A stretch of DNA of 64,000 nt from Pisaster brevispinus (GCA_023634235.1 JAMKCF010000012.1:16439884-16503883), one strand, 5' to 3'. Counted from the stretch's first letter, positions 45,301-52,852 are shown. Numbers and translations: made by a program. The notes: a model not told the origin generated them from the letters alone.

Positions 45301-46785
45301 GGCCGTCCTTTGTCTCTGATGTATTGTGTTTTGAGATTTTGTATTCTCCATGACTTCTAATCCTATGCAATGAGATTGTTTTGTATATTTTTATTTGTAC
45401 ATTGAGAAATGGTTGAGTAAATAATATTAATAACTATGCTAATAATCATGTTATAAAGTGCTGTTTAATGCTGGTAGCTGGACAGCCAAAGAATCAAGAT
45501 TTGTAGTTTAGTGAGACTGAACAAAGTCAGTGTCCAGAACAACTTCTTTGGCTCATAACAGTCATAGCTTGATCACTGTATACATGGTGTGTCGTGGCCA
45601 AGCGGTCAAGCACTGGACCCAAACTCTGGTGTTTCTGATCAGCAGAGTGTGGGTTCGAGTCCCCGTCTTGACACTTGTGCCCTGAAGCAGGACAGTCAAC
45701 CATTATTGCTTCATTCTTCTTATGGGATGTAAAGCCGTTGGTCCCGTGTGTTGTGTAAGGCACGTAAAAGAACCCAGTATTAGCTTCCTATCCGACAGAG
45801 AATTCATTACCAAATTTACTAACTATTTTTCATTTTGAGGTTGGCTTGATTAGCTTCATTTTACATTGCGAATTCTTCTTGTACCCTACACTGCTTTGGG
45901 CACTCTTCGTTCCCCTACTAAGTCCCTCTTAACTGTCCCAATGACATCATCAACATATGGCGATCGTGCCTTTTGTTTGTCTGTGCACCTACGCTATGAA
46001 ACACTTTACATAGAAGAAGCTGCATTTCTTTTAACCTATTAAAAAACTTTCTTAAGACTCATTTGTTTATACTTGGTGATATTATACATTGTACATGTTC
46101 CTTAATGTGTAGGCCTATTGATTTGTCACTTAATGATTTGTATCTTTGTATTGTATATTTCTCTATTGTTGCTTTTTATGTATTTCATGTGCTGTGCCTC
46201 AGAATAGGGTCTTGTACACTAGGTAGATGGTGCATTATACATACTAATATTAGTATTATTACTACTATTATTATTGTTATTATAAATGATTGTGTACATG
46301 TTTGCGATTTAAAGCCTAAAATCTCTTTCCTTCATCTTGTCTGAAGTATTTGCAAATTCAGAGCCGGTACCTGGCTTCCGCGAGGGTGCTCTCCAGATGA
46401 CCTTTGTGCAGCTGAGGCAGCTACTTGACCTCTTCATGGTGTGGGATTGGTCAACGTATCTGGCCGATTACAACCAGCCAAAGAGCAAGTACAGTCGCGT
46501 CAATCCACACACAGCTATCACAATACTGGAGAAGTAAGTGTGATCATTCAGGTGTCGTTAGCTCTTACCTCTCTAGATTTTGCTTAACGCATGTTGGCAA
46601 CATTGGTAACATTGGTTTTTTAAGCACTGTGTTCTCTTGTTTTATTCAGGATGAGAGATTCAGAGAAGAAAAAGAGCAACCTCTTCGCCAATTTCAAGAA
46701 GAACGACCGAGACCGTAAGAAACTGATGGACATGGTGCTGAAACAGCTGAGGGCATTGGTCAACAACGGGCCAATCAGAGGATAG
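21217..46785 (+). CDS. EXOC6: Exocyst complex component 6 (Sec15), complete spliced gene
   Basis: Sec15 subunit of the octameric exocyst, which tethers secretory and recycling vesicles to the plasma membrane and binds Rab11 through its C-terminal helical domain. One alternative first exon (21217-21353 or 25032-25147) plus 17 shared exons give 806 or 799 aa; the vertebrate proteins are about 800-810. All phases close and the stop is at 46783-46785. Signatures in order: MCNFHYQGFVDSI, RFCENMAKNIPKLRDSI, MSDLKDFLESIRKHSD, VDFSPVYRCLHIYSVLG, FFVVEDHILNTTEGLVTR, IKEFIYACHKFS, IRKSTNILLTRTLS, GKVAQTACLSACKHL, RQLLDLFMVWDWSTYLADY. The best likeness is to EXOC6B in the middle third, but an invertebrate gene is probably the single pre-duplication copy. 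Introns carry many SINEs and MITEs. Divergent to PI4K2, convergent with the MIF4G/zinc-knuckle gene. Confidence 0.97.
22230..22411. repeat. MITE, GGGCCCAATTTCAT family, 5'-damaged
   Basis: Ends TTATGAAATTGGGCC; the interior has TGCTTAGTAG, GCTGGTAACC and CATGCTAAGCA. The left terminus is decayed. Confidence 0.6.
22532..22823. mobile_element. hAT-like MITE with 8-bp target duplication
   Basis: Element 22540-22815 has perfect 14-bp terminal inverted repeats CAGGGTTCTCCCCA / TGGGGAGAACCCTG. It is flanked by TAATAATT on the left and TAATATTT on the right, 7 of 8 identical, the duplication length typical of hAT elements. No transposase is encoded. Confidence 0.78.
25032..25147 (+). CDS. EXOC6: EXOC6 alternative first exon 1b (38 codons)
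   Basis: ATG at 25032, then MTEEDKFPYTPLL and EHNRLVCIIEESDSTSVCQIF, donor gtttgtg, phase 2. The second half resembles the EHERIL..IESTDTAC..TLR end of the other vertebrate N-terminal form. It splices in frame to the same exon 2 as exon 1a. Confidence 0.78.
25955..26035 (+). repeat. Repeat fragment shared with 13990
   Basis: AAATGCCCTAG, then ATGTACAAGGTCA and AACAAGGTGACATGGTCTA, the same blocks and order as at 13990. Confidence 0.5.
27017..27228 (+). repeat. MITE, AGAGCTGCCA family, full-length copy
   Basis: Starts AGAGCTGCCAACTCTC, ends GCTGGCAGCTCT. Internal TCTGCAGAAAGTTCC and ATCTCCCTGATTGCAAGATG are shared with the other copies. Confidence 0.8.
27470..27550. repeat. Short tandem repeat, 21-bp unit
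   Basis: AGGGGTGTCGGAACGAACAT recurs two to four times with decay. Confidence 0.75.
27700..27985 (+). mobile_element. L2/CR1-like LINE 3' end
   Basis: Read in frame it gives APRLWNTLPLQVK then LSQFKVALKTHLMSQAFS and a stop, the characteristic C-terminus of L2/CR1-like ORF2. The tail GCGCAATATAAAT ends in (TTA)n at 27965-27985. Confidence 0.8.
28425..28580. repeat. Dispersed repeat, second copy of the 14985 family
   Basis: Shares ordered blocks with 14985-15165, including TTGGCTGAGAGTTG and CCAATGCAAGGGG. Confidence 0.5.
29776..29796. repeat. (ATTC)n microsatellite
   Basis: Four to five ATTC units. Confidence 0.8.
30005..30165. repeat. Foldback repeat, CCAGGGCCTTTCTGGCAGGC type
   Basis: Left arm CCAGGGCCTTTCTGGCAGGC pairs imperfectly with GCCTGCCGGAAGTCCAGGCT on the right. 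A second copy starts near 30618. Confidence 0.5.
30605..30930. repeat. Foldback repeat, longer second copy
   Basis: Arms CAGAGCCTTTCTGACAGGC and GCCTGCAGGAAGTCCAGGCT correspond to the copy at 30005, with about 180 bases of extra interior. Confidence 0.5.
31376..31560 (-). repeat. SINE family A, upstream of EXOC6 exon 2
   Basis: Minus-strand tRNA-like head with GGTCGAGCGGTTAAGAGC and GGGTTCGAGTCCC. It ends 49 bases before the exon 2 acceptor. Confidence 0.75.
31610..31775 (+). CDS. EXOC6: EXOC6 exon 2
   Basis: Encodes R-AIQDGKDHERFMEHLK to LLKVRAIAEKLK, including the family hallmark MCNFHYQGFVDSI. First shared exon for both alternative starts. Confidence 0.97.
31838..31995 (-). repeat. SINE family A, downstream of EXOC6 exon 2
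   Basis: Same orientation and words as the copy at 31376 (GGTCGAGCGGTCAAAGGC, GGGTTCGAGTCCC). It begins about 60 bases after the exon. Confidence 0.75.
32361..32499 (+). CDS. EXOC6: EXOC6 exon 3
   Basis: Encodes EEILNTNRALQRSG to ATVEHLQLCLP, a helical coiled-coil-like segment. Acceptor tttgtag, donor gtaaga, ends in phase 1. Confidence 0.95.
32890..33190 (-). repeat. Composite repeat with tRNA-like end
   Basis: The left part matches 11765 (TTGTTCTATTATTCCC, CCTCTGTGGGGT). The right part reads on the minus strand GGTGGTCTAGTGATAAAAC and GGGTTCGAATCCCATC, a tRNA-derived head. Confidence 0.55.
33640..33850 (-). repeat. tRNA-derived SINE, family D
   Basis: On the minus strand GGCTCAGTGGTTTC, GGTTGGAATCCATC, then GTGGATTGGGTTTTCAGTCC, shared with 16695-16920. 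Confidence 0.6.
33961..34265. repeat. 62-bp minisatellite, five units
   Basis: Units start ATAGTGCTGCGTAGT at 33961, 34023, 34085, 34147 and 34209, exactly 62 bases apart, and differ at only a few positions. It ends about 120 bases before EXOC6 exon 4. Confidence 0.95.
34385..34430 (+). CDS. EXOC6: EXOC6 exon 4 (46-nt microexon)
   Basis: Encodes VLQMYCKLNEQMEAKR with split codons at both ends; it corresponds to VLEMYSKL of the family. Confidence 0.94.
34488..34660 (+). repeat. tRNA-derived SINE, family C
   Basis: A box TGGTCTAGTGGTAAGAC, B box GGTTCGAATCCCACC, then a body of about 100 bp ending CTCTTTATCCCC. A second copy is at 42555. Confidence 0.75.
34877..35081 (+). CDS. EXOC6: EXOC6 exon 5
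   Basis: Encodes YYTALKTLEQLEH, RFCENMAKNIPKLRDSI and MSDLKDFLESIRKHSD, all strongly conserved in Sec15. Confidence 0.97.
35115..35230 (-). repeat. SINE family B
   Basis: On the minus strand TAGACGGCTCAGTTGGTGGC and GGTTCACATCCCGTTC, then TTTTCTTTGCTCACCCC. It lies in EXOC6 intron 5. Confidence 0.6.
35517..35645 (+). CDS. EXOC6: EXOC6 exon 6, variable acidic linker
   Basis: Encodes VQKRNNMEDNIFGKG through FGDDFIEEDE. This is the variable, acidic linker of Sec15, shorter here than in vertebrate EXOC6B. Phase 0 at both ends, so skipping would keep the frame. Confidence 0.92.
35783..36037. repeat. MITE, GGGCCCAATTTCAT family
   Basis: Starts GGGGCCAATTTAATGGCTC and ends CATGAAACTGGGCCC, with GCTTACAGTAAGCA-type inner palindromes. 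It ends about 60 bases before EXOC6 exon 7. Confidence 0.7.
36100..36252 (+). CDS. EXOC6: EXOC6 exon 7
   Basis: Encodes EISPLDKVDFSPVYRCLHIY and ETFESYYRKQRGKQSKLAI, a core Sec15 stretch. Confidence 0.97.
36377..36525 (+). repeat. MITE, AGAGCTGCCA family, 3'-truncated
   Basis: Starts AGAGCTGCCAACTTTCC and has TCTGCAGAAAGTTCCCTG twice. The right terminus is not found. Confidence 0.65.
36774..36820 (+). CDS. EXOC6: EXOC6 exon 8 (47-nt microexon)
   Basis: Encodes YEKLEHYKKYFYQIL plus GG of the next glycine; acceptor ttattgcag, donor gtaagt. Confidence 0.93.
37690..37792 (-). repeat. tRNA-derived SINE head
   Basis: On the minus strand GTGGTCAAGTGGTTAGAC and GGTTGTGGGTTCGAATCC, A- and B-box-like. 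No proper acceptor stem, so not a tRNA gene. Confidence 0.55.
37879..37999 (+). CDS. EXOC6: EXOC6 exon 9
   Basis: Encodes FFVVEDHILNTTEGLVTR and YLDDLWNTALSKIAATLR. Acceptor tcctgcag, donor gtgagt. Confidence 0.97.
38055..38110. repeat. Palindromic repeat fragment
   Basis: CTTCTTCAGGCACACAAAG matches the copy at 43290-43390 with one or two changes. Confidence 0.4.
38334..38405 (+). CDS. EXOC6: EXOC6 exon 10
   Basis: Encodes AYCTDATLLLQIKDQIVLF to THTLS, 24 codons, phase 0. Confidence 0.93.
38575..38670. repeat. Palindromic repeat, pair with 52565-52675
   Basis: GAAAGGCTTCATGCCTGAAG followed by CCTTTCTCAGATT is identical in the two copies, and the flanks are similar. Confidence 0.55.
38893..38990 (+). 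CDS. EXOC6: EXOC6 exon 11
   Basis: Encodes SYGFNTAPIVELLLDLKDQY to TWVQVF. Acceptor tttgcag, donor gtatat. Confidence 0.95.
39612..39797 (+). repeat. MITE, AGAGCTGCCA family
   Basis: Starts AGAGCTGCCAACTCTCCC; the right end GTTGGCCGC is degenerate. The internal words match 27017. Confidence 0.7.
39800..41290. other. EXOC6: EXOC6 intron 11, middle part
   Basis: AT-rich, homopolymer-rich stretch without coding signal or an assignable repeat. Confidence 0.5.
41296..41600 (+). repeat. SINE family A, near full-length
   Basis: Head TCGTGACTGATCAAGTGATC and GGTTCGAGTCCCGGTC, then TTAAGCAAGACACTTAACC and GCACGTAAAAGAACCCAGTG. The body is shared with 45588 and 62200. Confidence 0.8.
41907..42012 (+). 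CDS. EXOC6: EXOC6 exon 12
   Basis: Encodes S-EIFENDNYTAIIVETA to TIPFSNEDIEK, matching the (F)xxIFExDNYxPI region of Sec15. Confidence 0.95.
42200..42272. repeat. 23-bp tandem repeat, three units
   Basis: ATAGGAGTCCTATATGGATA with spacer bases repeats three times. Confidence 0.88.
42313..42534 (+). CDS. EXOC6: EXOC6 exon 13
   Basis: Encodes PYPKRLPFSEFVPKVY, IKEFIYACHKFSQDLH, IRKSTNILLTRTLSG and LGLVE; the largest internal exon of the conserved core. Confidence 0.97.
42555..42740 (+). repeat. tRNA-derived SINE, family C
   Basis: GGGGTTCGAATCCCACTG B box, the body ending TTCTTTATCCC as at 34488. The A box is decayed. Confidence 0.65.
42805..42875. repeat. C/A homopolymer and low-complexity tract
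   Basis: Poly-C then poly-A with scattered G, then (TA)n. Confidence 0.85.
43106..43185 (+). CDS. EXOC6: EXOC6 exon 14
   Basis: Encodes LVQVTVNTMHLENACNYLED and FISNIT, matching (L)VQIIINTTHLE..CKYLE of the family. Confidence 0.96.
43290..43390. repeat. Palindromic repeat
   Basis: TTTGTGTGCCTGGAAGGGCG pairs with CTTCAACGCACACAAAG. Related to fragments at 38055. Confidence 0.5.
43508..43604. repeat. 18-bp tandem repeat, five units
   Basis: Unit AAGTGATAAAATATTGTT repeated five times with one substitution. Confidence 0.93.
43759..43993 (+). CDS. EXOC6: EXOC6 exon 15
   Basis: Encodes TNIFRDARSEAELEIYKRL, VDEFLELASYDWTLDEPKG and SGYIMDIIRFLEGSFKAF; start of the C-terminal Rab11-binding helical region. 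Confidence 0.97.
44023..44225. repeat. MITE with AAGGCCC.TGTCACACG termini
   Basis: Starts AAGGCCCATGTCACACGGGG and ends CTCGTGTGACAAGGCCCTT. The inverted repeat continues inward with GCAACTTACAGGCAAC / GTTGCCTGTAAAAGTTGC. Non-coding, 203 bp. Confidence 0.8.
44637..44778 (+). CDS. EXOC6: EXOC6 exon 16
   Basis: Encodes GKVAQTACLSACKHLSQALM and FLLDSNIRLMTMGAIQQFSF, ending in a split Leu codon (T|TA). Confidence 0.97.
44795..44990. repeat. Dispersed repeat, pair with 51485-51675
   Basis: Ordered shared words: TGCCCGATAT, CAGAGG, ACACTATTT, GTACAGAAGTACCCCC, ATTCCTGAGATTCC, ATATCGAGCACCAAAT. Confidence 0.65.
45588..45800 (+). repeat. SINE family A
   Basis: Head GTCGTGGCCAAGCGGTCAAG and GGGTTCGAGTCCCCGTC; body GCACGTAAAAGAACCCAGT as at 41296. 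Confidence 0.8.
45840..46290 (+). mobile_element. Degenerate L2/CR1-like LINE 3' end
   Basis: Conceptual reading gives VPMTSSTYGDRAF, a hallmark of the L2/CR1 C-terminus, followed by frameshifted remnants and an AT-rich tail with (TTA)n-like sequence. Confidence 0.6.
46347..46533 (+). CDS. EXOC6: EXOC6 exon 17
   Basis: Encodes FANSEPVPGFREGALQ, LRQLLDLFMVWDWSTYLADY and VNPHTAITILE. The acceptor is the less usual tctgaag. Confidence 0.97.
46650..46785 (+). CDS. EXOC6: EXOC6 exon 18 (last)
   Basis: Encodes MRDSEKKKSNLFANFKKND to LKQLRALVNNGPIRG, stop TAG at 46783-46785. Matches the basic C-terminal tail of Sec15. Confidence 0.97.
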
Positions 46786-48771
46786 AGATTGGCTCCAAGT
46801 CCCTCCCTCTGTGTATCTGACCCTAAAGACTCGAGAACGCAAATCTTGCCAGTAGAGTGTCTGATTTGAGACGCCCCTTTTAAAGGGTGTGTGTTGCCTT
46901 GGCGGGGGAATAACCCAAACCAGATCAGAAAGTGGATGGTTGAAGTCTTACATGCTGAGATGGGTTTGGTTGTTATCTGAGAAAAAATGGTGTGTGTTGA
47001 GAACCTCAAGTAGTGGCGTCTAGATAAGGATACCTGCTATTGATCTAATCCAACTCACATGTGCCAGATTTCTTGTCTGTCACTGTGCAGTTCGCGCGCT
47101 GTTGGACTGTCACCATAACTTTACATGTAATATTGACTCCCAAATTAGTAGAGCGTGGTCGGACTGTAGCCACGTTGGTGTCAGTGCAGGGGGGTCTAGT
47201 CACCCGTTGCACGGTCAGCCATTTGCGTGTAGAGCCTCGAATTGGGGACAGCAGTGAACAGAAGCATTATAGAATGCTGTCTCGTTACGGTAATGTAATG
47301 ACGCTTTCATTTAAACAGATACATACATTACGCATGAAGTCGAGGCTCTACATGCACATGGCGGATCCATGCAAGTAGAGTAGAGGTGACACTAGAGAAC
47401 CTCGTGCAGCTGAGTGAAAACAAGAGCAGAAAGCTTTGGCTATGGTGAAATGACTGCAAGTAAAACTGCCCATTGTGGATTCTTACGTCTGAGAATGGTA
47501 CTTTGGTGGTATGACTTTGTAATTTGTAAACTGACGATGTCCTCTGTAAATTTTCTCCGTCAACAAATCCTGGCATTAGATGGGTGGCTACATGAAAGCT
47601 TTATTCCAAAGCAAACATGGCAGATACATAAAGCAGGAATAATGGCGGATGACTCTTGGTTTCATACTCCGCGCGGAAGCTCAACTTTTGTGTCGGGGGG
47701 GGAATCTCCGTATCCGTGATTCCTTTTGTGTTGACATTTTTTACGTGGATTATGGACAGGCCTTATTGGGAGAAGTCTCTTTTGCCGCTAGCCTGCAAAA
47801 GCTGACTTCACTTAGAAGGAACGAAGAGTATCAGTAAAGTCACGGCTCTACTACTCTCCATTAATGCCTTGCTCCGTTTTTCGTAACTGTCAAAATTTTG
47901 GGTCAACTTCATCAAGTTGTAAATCACTTTGAACTGTACCCAGCTGCTTGGATGAGCCGGAAAGCTTCTCTCTCGATCCGTCGAGGCACTGTTGATGCAT
48001 TGTTGAATTTTAACCCCCCTTGTACCCTTTGGCTCGTTATATGTAAAAGACGACTTCAAAAGAAACTGTACCTATCCATATGTCCTTCCTCCGGGCATAC
48101 GACGCGTTGTTGTGACTTGTATCTCGATAATATTTGCTTGGCACCATGGGCACAGACATTTTTTGAGCAGTATTTGCTGCTGAGCGGAGTGCAGGAGGAC
48201 GTTGGGCCTTGCTATGCACACAAAAGCACCAAGAAAGGATAACATTTTTGTTTAAACAGGAAAAAAAGTAACAACTCAATGGTCTGGGCTCAGTTCCCTG
48301 CACAGTTTATTGCAGAATTCTGTTCGGATGAACAATATTCTTTACTTACAGGCTAATGCATAATTTCGGCACTACATTCGTAAATGTGTAAGTTAAGATT
48401 GCAGGTAGTAATGTAGAGTAAACACACTTGTTTGTCGACCCAGTAAATTGAGGACTTCTCTTTGTTCGTCCATTGTTTGGGCATAAAGTTTAGTCGTGAT
48501 GTCCACATTGGTTTTGTAAATGAAAGTAAAGCGAGGACGCCCTCGCTGTGTCAAAACCACCCGGAGGCCATTTGTTAAAGTCCTCGGTTTCAATGGTAAT
48601 CACAATCACACAATCGTGTTCCTTATTGTAAATGCCTGAGTTGGGATTAACAAGCTTACGTGACAAGATTTGTTATGGCTTGTCAACTGCTCTGTCATAA
48701 AGAAACTTGCCAAGCAGATTCAGTTCACTTTGTAATATCGTACATGTACATTTTGTACATCATACAATAAA
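46786..48771 (+). other. EXOC6: Probable EXOC6 3' UTR
   Basis: No credible CDS. The first AATAAA that I noticed after the stop is at 48766-48771, giving a 3' UTR of about 2 kb. A longer or shorter UTR is possible. Confidence 0.4.
48766..48771 (+). terminator. EXOC6: Candidate EXOC6 poly(A) signal AATAAA
   Basis: Canonical hexamer, followed within 15 bases by the hairpin element at 48786. Confidence 0.4.
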
Positions 48772-48785
48772 GGAGGCTTTGGAAC

Positions 48786-48895
48786 GCTAGGTGGCAGCAG
48801 ACTTACCAGGTAAATTTCCATTGTTTACGTAGTTCTGAGCATGCGCACATTACTGAGAACAATGGATTGACCTGGTAAGTCTGCTGCCACCTAGC
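48786..48895. repeat. Perfect 26-bp hairpin element
   Basis: Left arm 48786-48811 (GCTAGGTGGCAGCAGACTTA and six more bases) is the exact complement of 48870-48895. A further 9-bp inner pair TCCATTGTT/AACAATGGA narrows the loop to about 35 bases. Confidence 0.88.
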
Positions 48896-48916
48896 ATCCC
48901 GAAAGTCCCCCATTGT

Positions 48917-49025
48917 TGCCTGCTGTGATGGGGTCCATGGTGTTTTGTAGACCCGAAGGGTGCCTCTGGTGCCGTTTTACCCTCCGAGGGTGTACAAAAC
49001 CCACGGACCTCCATCACAGTGTGCA
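48917..49025. repeat. Second foldback element
   Basis: CTGTGATGGGGTCCATGGTG and TTTTGTAGACCC pair imperfectly with GGGTGTACAAAAC and CACGGACCTCCATCACAG. It lies 20 bases from the previous hairpin. Confidence 0.75.
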
Positions 49026-49673
49026 AAAATTCTTTTGTTCTACCATGGTAATAGATTGCAGGAGGGGGGGAAAACAAACTCTATAAAGTGCCAAAAATAA
49101 TTTGTCTTTGTTAATTTATTGTTGAAACTGTACTTCGTAACTTAATTTTACCTATAGTACTTTATTACAATCTCATACCCAGAGCTGTTTCTAATTTTGT
49201 ACAAGGCGGTGGAAGCGACCAACGGTGGGGAACAATCAAGGTGATGTACCCCGTGGGGGTACATCACTCATGTTCCCCTGAGCCATGTACATGCGTCTTT
49301 GTAGCACATCACATGATTGGTTCTCAACCAATAAAAATCCACAGTCTATTACCGTGGTGTAACAATGCTGAATGTTGAGACTGCTTGTTTGACAACTAAA
49401 CTGTTTAGGAAAACTTAAATCGTAAAAACTAGACGTCCGACAAGCGACCATCGTCTTGCAGTGACTCGCCGTCTGTCACATGACATGGGTTCTACTTAAC
49501 TGTTTTGTGTATTTATGTACAATGTGTATTATAACAAAATTGATTTTATGAATTTTTATTTCCACTGTGACCCTACGGCATGTACAGATATGCATGATTT
49601 GATGTATGCATGTATAAATGCTGGGTTTGCGTAGAAATGCAATAGGAGATTGAAGAAGACTCTTTTTATAGTC

Positions 49674-50082
49674 AGAGTCCCCAACTCTCCCTGATTCTGC
49701 AGAAAGTTCCCGGAAAATCAACCAATCTTTCCATGTTCTGGGAACAGTTTCACAGTGCTGCTTAATAGTGAGCAAACTTTCATGCTTACTGTAGTGAAAA
49801 TTAGGCAGACAGCTTGTGCGTTCACCATTGTAACGCCGTTCATTTTCATACAGTGAGCACCGGAAGGTAAGCATGCCTTTTTGAGTGCTTCTGGTTAGTG
49901 ATGCCATGAAATGGAAACTCACACAGTAAAACACAAAGTCAGCCGTTAAGCAGTTCTATGAAATTAAAAATCTCTCTGATTATGGAAACCTTTTTCCTAT
50001 TATGTTGAATGTAATTCAAAAATATCTCCCCGATTGGTGTACAAAATCTCCACGATTGCAAGATGTAAATGCTGACAGCTCT
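49674..50082 (+). repeat. MITE, AGAGCTGCCA family, split by a nested insertion
   Basis: The left part 49674-49740 ends CCATGTTCTG and the right part resumes at about 49966 with AAAAATCTCTCTGATTATGG, ending GACAGCTCT. In the copy at 39612 these two parts are contiguous. Confidence 0.75.
49741..49965. repeat. Nested MITE, GGGCCCAATTTCAT family
   Basis: Begins GGAACAGTTTCACAGTGCTG and ends TTAAGCAGTTCTATGAAATT, with internal CATGCTTACTG and GGTAAGCATG. It interrupts the older AGAGCTGCCA element. Confidence 0.7.
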
Positions 50083-51180
50083 GCATTTTAATAAGCATGT
50101 GTACACACCTTCAACCATTACATTGTATACATGTACATCGTACATGTAGATTCCACACCAGCAATCATGTTCGATGTAAATATGGCCCAAATTCATGTAG
50201 TTGTTTAAGCCCTAAAACTTCTTAGCTAAACCAAAGAGTTATGTGATAAACACTCCACCCGCCTTGCTGTCACTTAATCACTGCAACGGCGCACCAGACC
50301 GCAGTATGACATTCAGTACATGCGAGTAAACGTTAAACTTGGACATGTTCACATTTGTACGTTGGTGAATTTGTACGCGTTGTTTGAGGTCCGGGTACCG
50401 CGCTTCTGTTTTTAGCATTAAGTGCAGAGTTCTATTGATGTCCAGTCAGATACCCCTTAAGAAAAATGAACAAGCACCAGAGTGTATATTAGTAACGCAA
50501 AACAGTTGTTTTTATTTACAGAACCAAAATGCAAAATATTTATAAAAATACAGTATTATTGTAGGGTTTGGAAACACTGGCATTCTGATGGGCTGTTATT
50601 TACCATGCTTGATACATTTATATAATGGATGCATCTTAAAAAAAAAAAACCTCATTCAACAAAATTAAATCAAACAATTTTTTCGTTCAAAGCCTTGTCT
50701 CTCACTTTGCTAATAAAACCTTACACATTATACGTTCATTTTGGCCTAAAATAGCCTGAACTCCTGAGTGCATACAATCACTATTTTTTAGAAAACAAAA
50801 GTTCGGGTTGAGATTTCTCCTCCTTGACTCGTTCTACTGTCTTTCCACTCGTTGAAAAAAAAAAAGGGAAAAAATACCCCAAAAAGAAAAAACACAACAA
50901 ACCAAACCGAACAACAATAACCGAAAACGCTACTGTGAAAATGTAACAAACAATTCTTCTGTTAGATCTCAAGTCTTGAAACATGTTCGTATGTACCAAG
51001 CAAAGTTATTTGACAAATATTTGTACAAAATTTAATGAAAGACTGTTTTAATTTGCACCATGCCACGTCATGCCAACTTGGTATTGTTATGAAACTGACT
51101 TGTAGAGATACAGGTCATACATCTTAATGACTGGTTATTGTCATTTGTTTACTCCAATAAATTGATATCAATACTTTATA

Positions 51181-51204
51181 ATTTTTTTTTTTGGGGGGGG
51201 GGAG
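51181..51204. repeat. Poly-T/poly-G run
   Basis: Homopolymers of T then G. Confidence 0.8.
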
Positions 51205-51484
51205 CCCCAAAATAAATTATGAATTTCTGTTTCAACTTTTGACACTTTCAACTCGTAAACAAATATGATTTAAACAGAAAATAAAGTAAGCTTTATTTGC
51301 AAGATGTTTGTTTTCAACACGAATGTAGTTCTTTGGCAAGTTGTGGAGTGTATCGATAAACTGGCAAGGTAGTAGGGCACATAGTGTAAGGAAATATCTA
51401 ATAATTGAATGTTATAAATTGACTACGAAGGTAGTCTTGGGTGTGATGGTGTGAATCCAGCTACAGTGTTATGACAAGGCCCAG

Positions 51485-51675
51485 AGATTCTCCATCATGC
51501 CCGATATGGGCCAGAGGGTATCCCAAATATTCCCATACATTAATACACTATTTCCCTCTCGTACAGAAGTACCCCCCCCCCCCCCAATCCTGTAAAGAAT
51601 TCCTGAGATTCCTAGCACACAATGAAGAAAGAAAACGGGGGATACACCAAGCCCTATATCGAGCACCAAATGCTC
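51485..51675. repeat. Dispersed repeat, second copy of the 44795 family
   Basis: Shares ATTCCTGAGATTCC, ATATCGAGCACCAAATG and the poly-C tract with 44795-44990. Confidence 0.65.
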
Positions 51676-52039
51676 AAATCTTGCTCCCTGTCTGAGCTGC
51701 GGTAAGTGGAGACAGGCCCCCAAGAACATTGCTGATGTTGAACTCGGTTCCCCAAATTGATTGAACTGATTGATGCTGAGGGCGGATTGGTGCCCCTTTT
51801 CACCGCATAATGGCATGTTACATAAGTGTATAACACTCGAGGCACCTGTAGCAAATTTAAGGTTAACATTTACTTTCATTTTTTTGTTTTTTTCACACAT
51901 TGAACATGTTAGGTTTTAGTCTTGGAGTGTAATGTAAAAGCACCACAGCCTTGTCCTATCTTAGTGAAGATATTATGTCCTGCCTACCCTGGGTGACAAT
52001 GCAGTACTTGTGCACTATTTTCCACGTTTTATTTTTTAT

Positions 52040-52440
52040 GTCACCACCCGTGGGGCGCACTAAATAATAATGAATAATAATAAATAATAATAATACATAA
52101 TAATGACTTGTTCTTATATAGCGCATTTTACAATAACGTATAAAATACGCTTTACATTAGTGCCCTGGTCATTGGGCCAATAGCATTCCTGTAATCTTTC
52201 TCAGCTCCCTGGGGAGTATACAGCCCCGGGCTGCTGTGGCTTTTTCAAACAAAATATCAACCTCTACCCTCGCAGGTACCCATATATACCCCTGGGTGAA
52301 GAGAAGCAATTATAGTAAAGCATCTTGCTCAAGGACACAAATGTCATGACCGGGATTCAAACCCACACCCCGATGGCTTAACCACCAGAGCTTGAATTCG
52401 ATTCTCTAAACCGCTCGGCCATGACATCCTACAAAGTTGT
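52040..52440 (-). mobile_element. Full-length SINE family A with LINE-like 3' tail
   Basis: Read on the minus strand: head GTCATGGCCGAGCGGTTTAG and GGTTTGAATCCCGGTC; the body has CTCCCCAGGGAGCTGAG; the tail is AATGTAAAGCG ... AATGCGCTATATAAG then (ATT)n. The head resembles a Leu/Ser tRNA. The tail matches the LINE fragment at 13360-13440. Confidence 0.8.
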
Positions 52441-52564
52441 GATGCATTGTATTTTACTGTATACAAATTGTTTGCTAAAGTAATGCATTGTCCATTTTTT
52501 CAGTTAACATACTGGTTGAGAAAGCCTCTTTGGTTAATGTTATACAAATTTACATCAACTATAA

Positions 52565-52675
52565 CTTTATCACTAGGAGAAAAAACACCGTTGTTGCATA
52601 GAATTGTGTGCTTTCAGATACCCGCGAAAGGCTTCATGCCTGAAGCCTTTCTCAGATTAAAATTTCTTTGCTAAA
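52565..52675. repeat. Palindromic repeat, pair with 38575
   Basis: GAAAGGCTTCATGCCTGAAG core identical with the other copy. Confidence 0.55.
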
Positions 52676-52852
52676 AACTACCTCTTCCTCTAAAACTATA
52701 CATTACTGCAAAGGGTGTCGTTTCTAACAATACTTTATGATATCAACAGCTCTCCAGTGCTCTTTATCAAGTAAGTTTTTATGGTCATAATTTTTTTGGA
52801 GTAATTACTAAAGGTATACCCTCCCTCTAAGCACTCTATAAAATTAGGCCCT

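Noticed and set aside
46620..47009. 129-codon minus-strand frame
   Set aside because: Antisense to the last EXOC6 exon.
47898..48242. 114-codon plus-strand frame in the EXOC6 3' flank
   Set aside because: No recognisable domain, unbiased codon use, probably within the 3' UTR.
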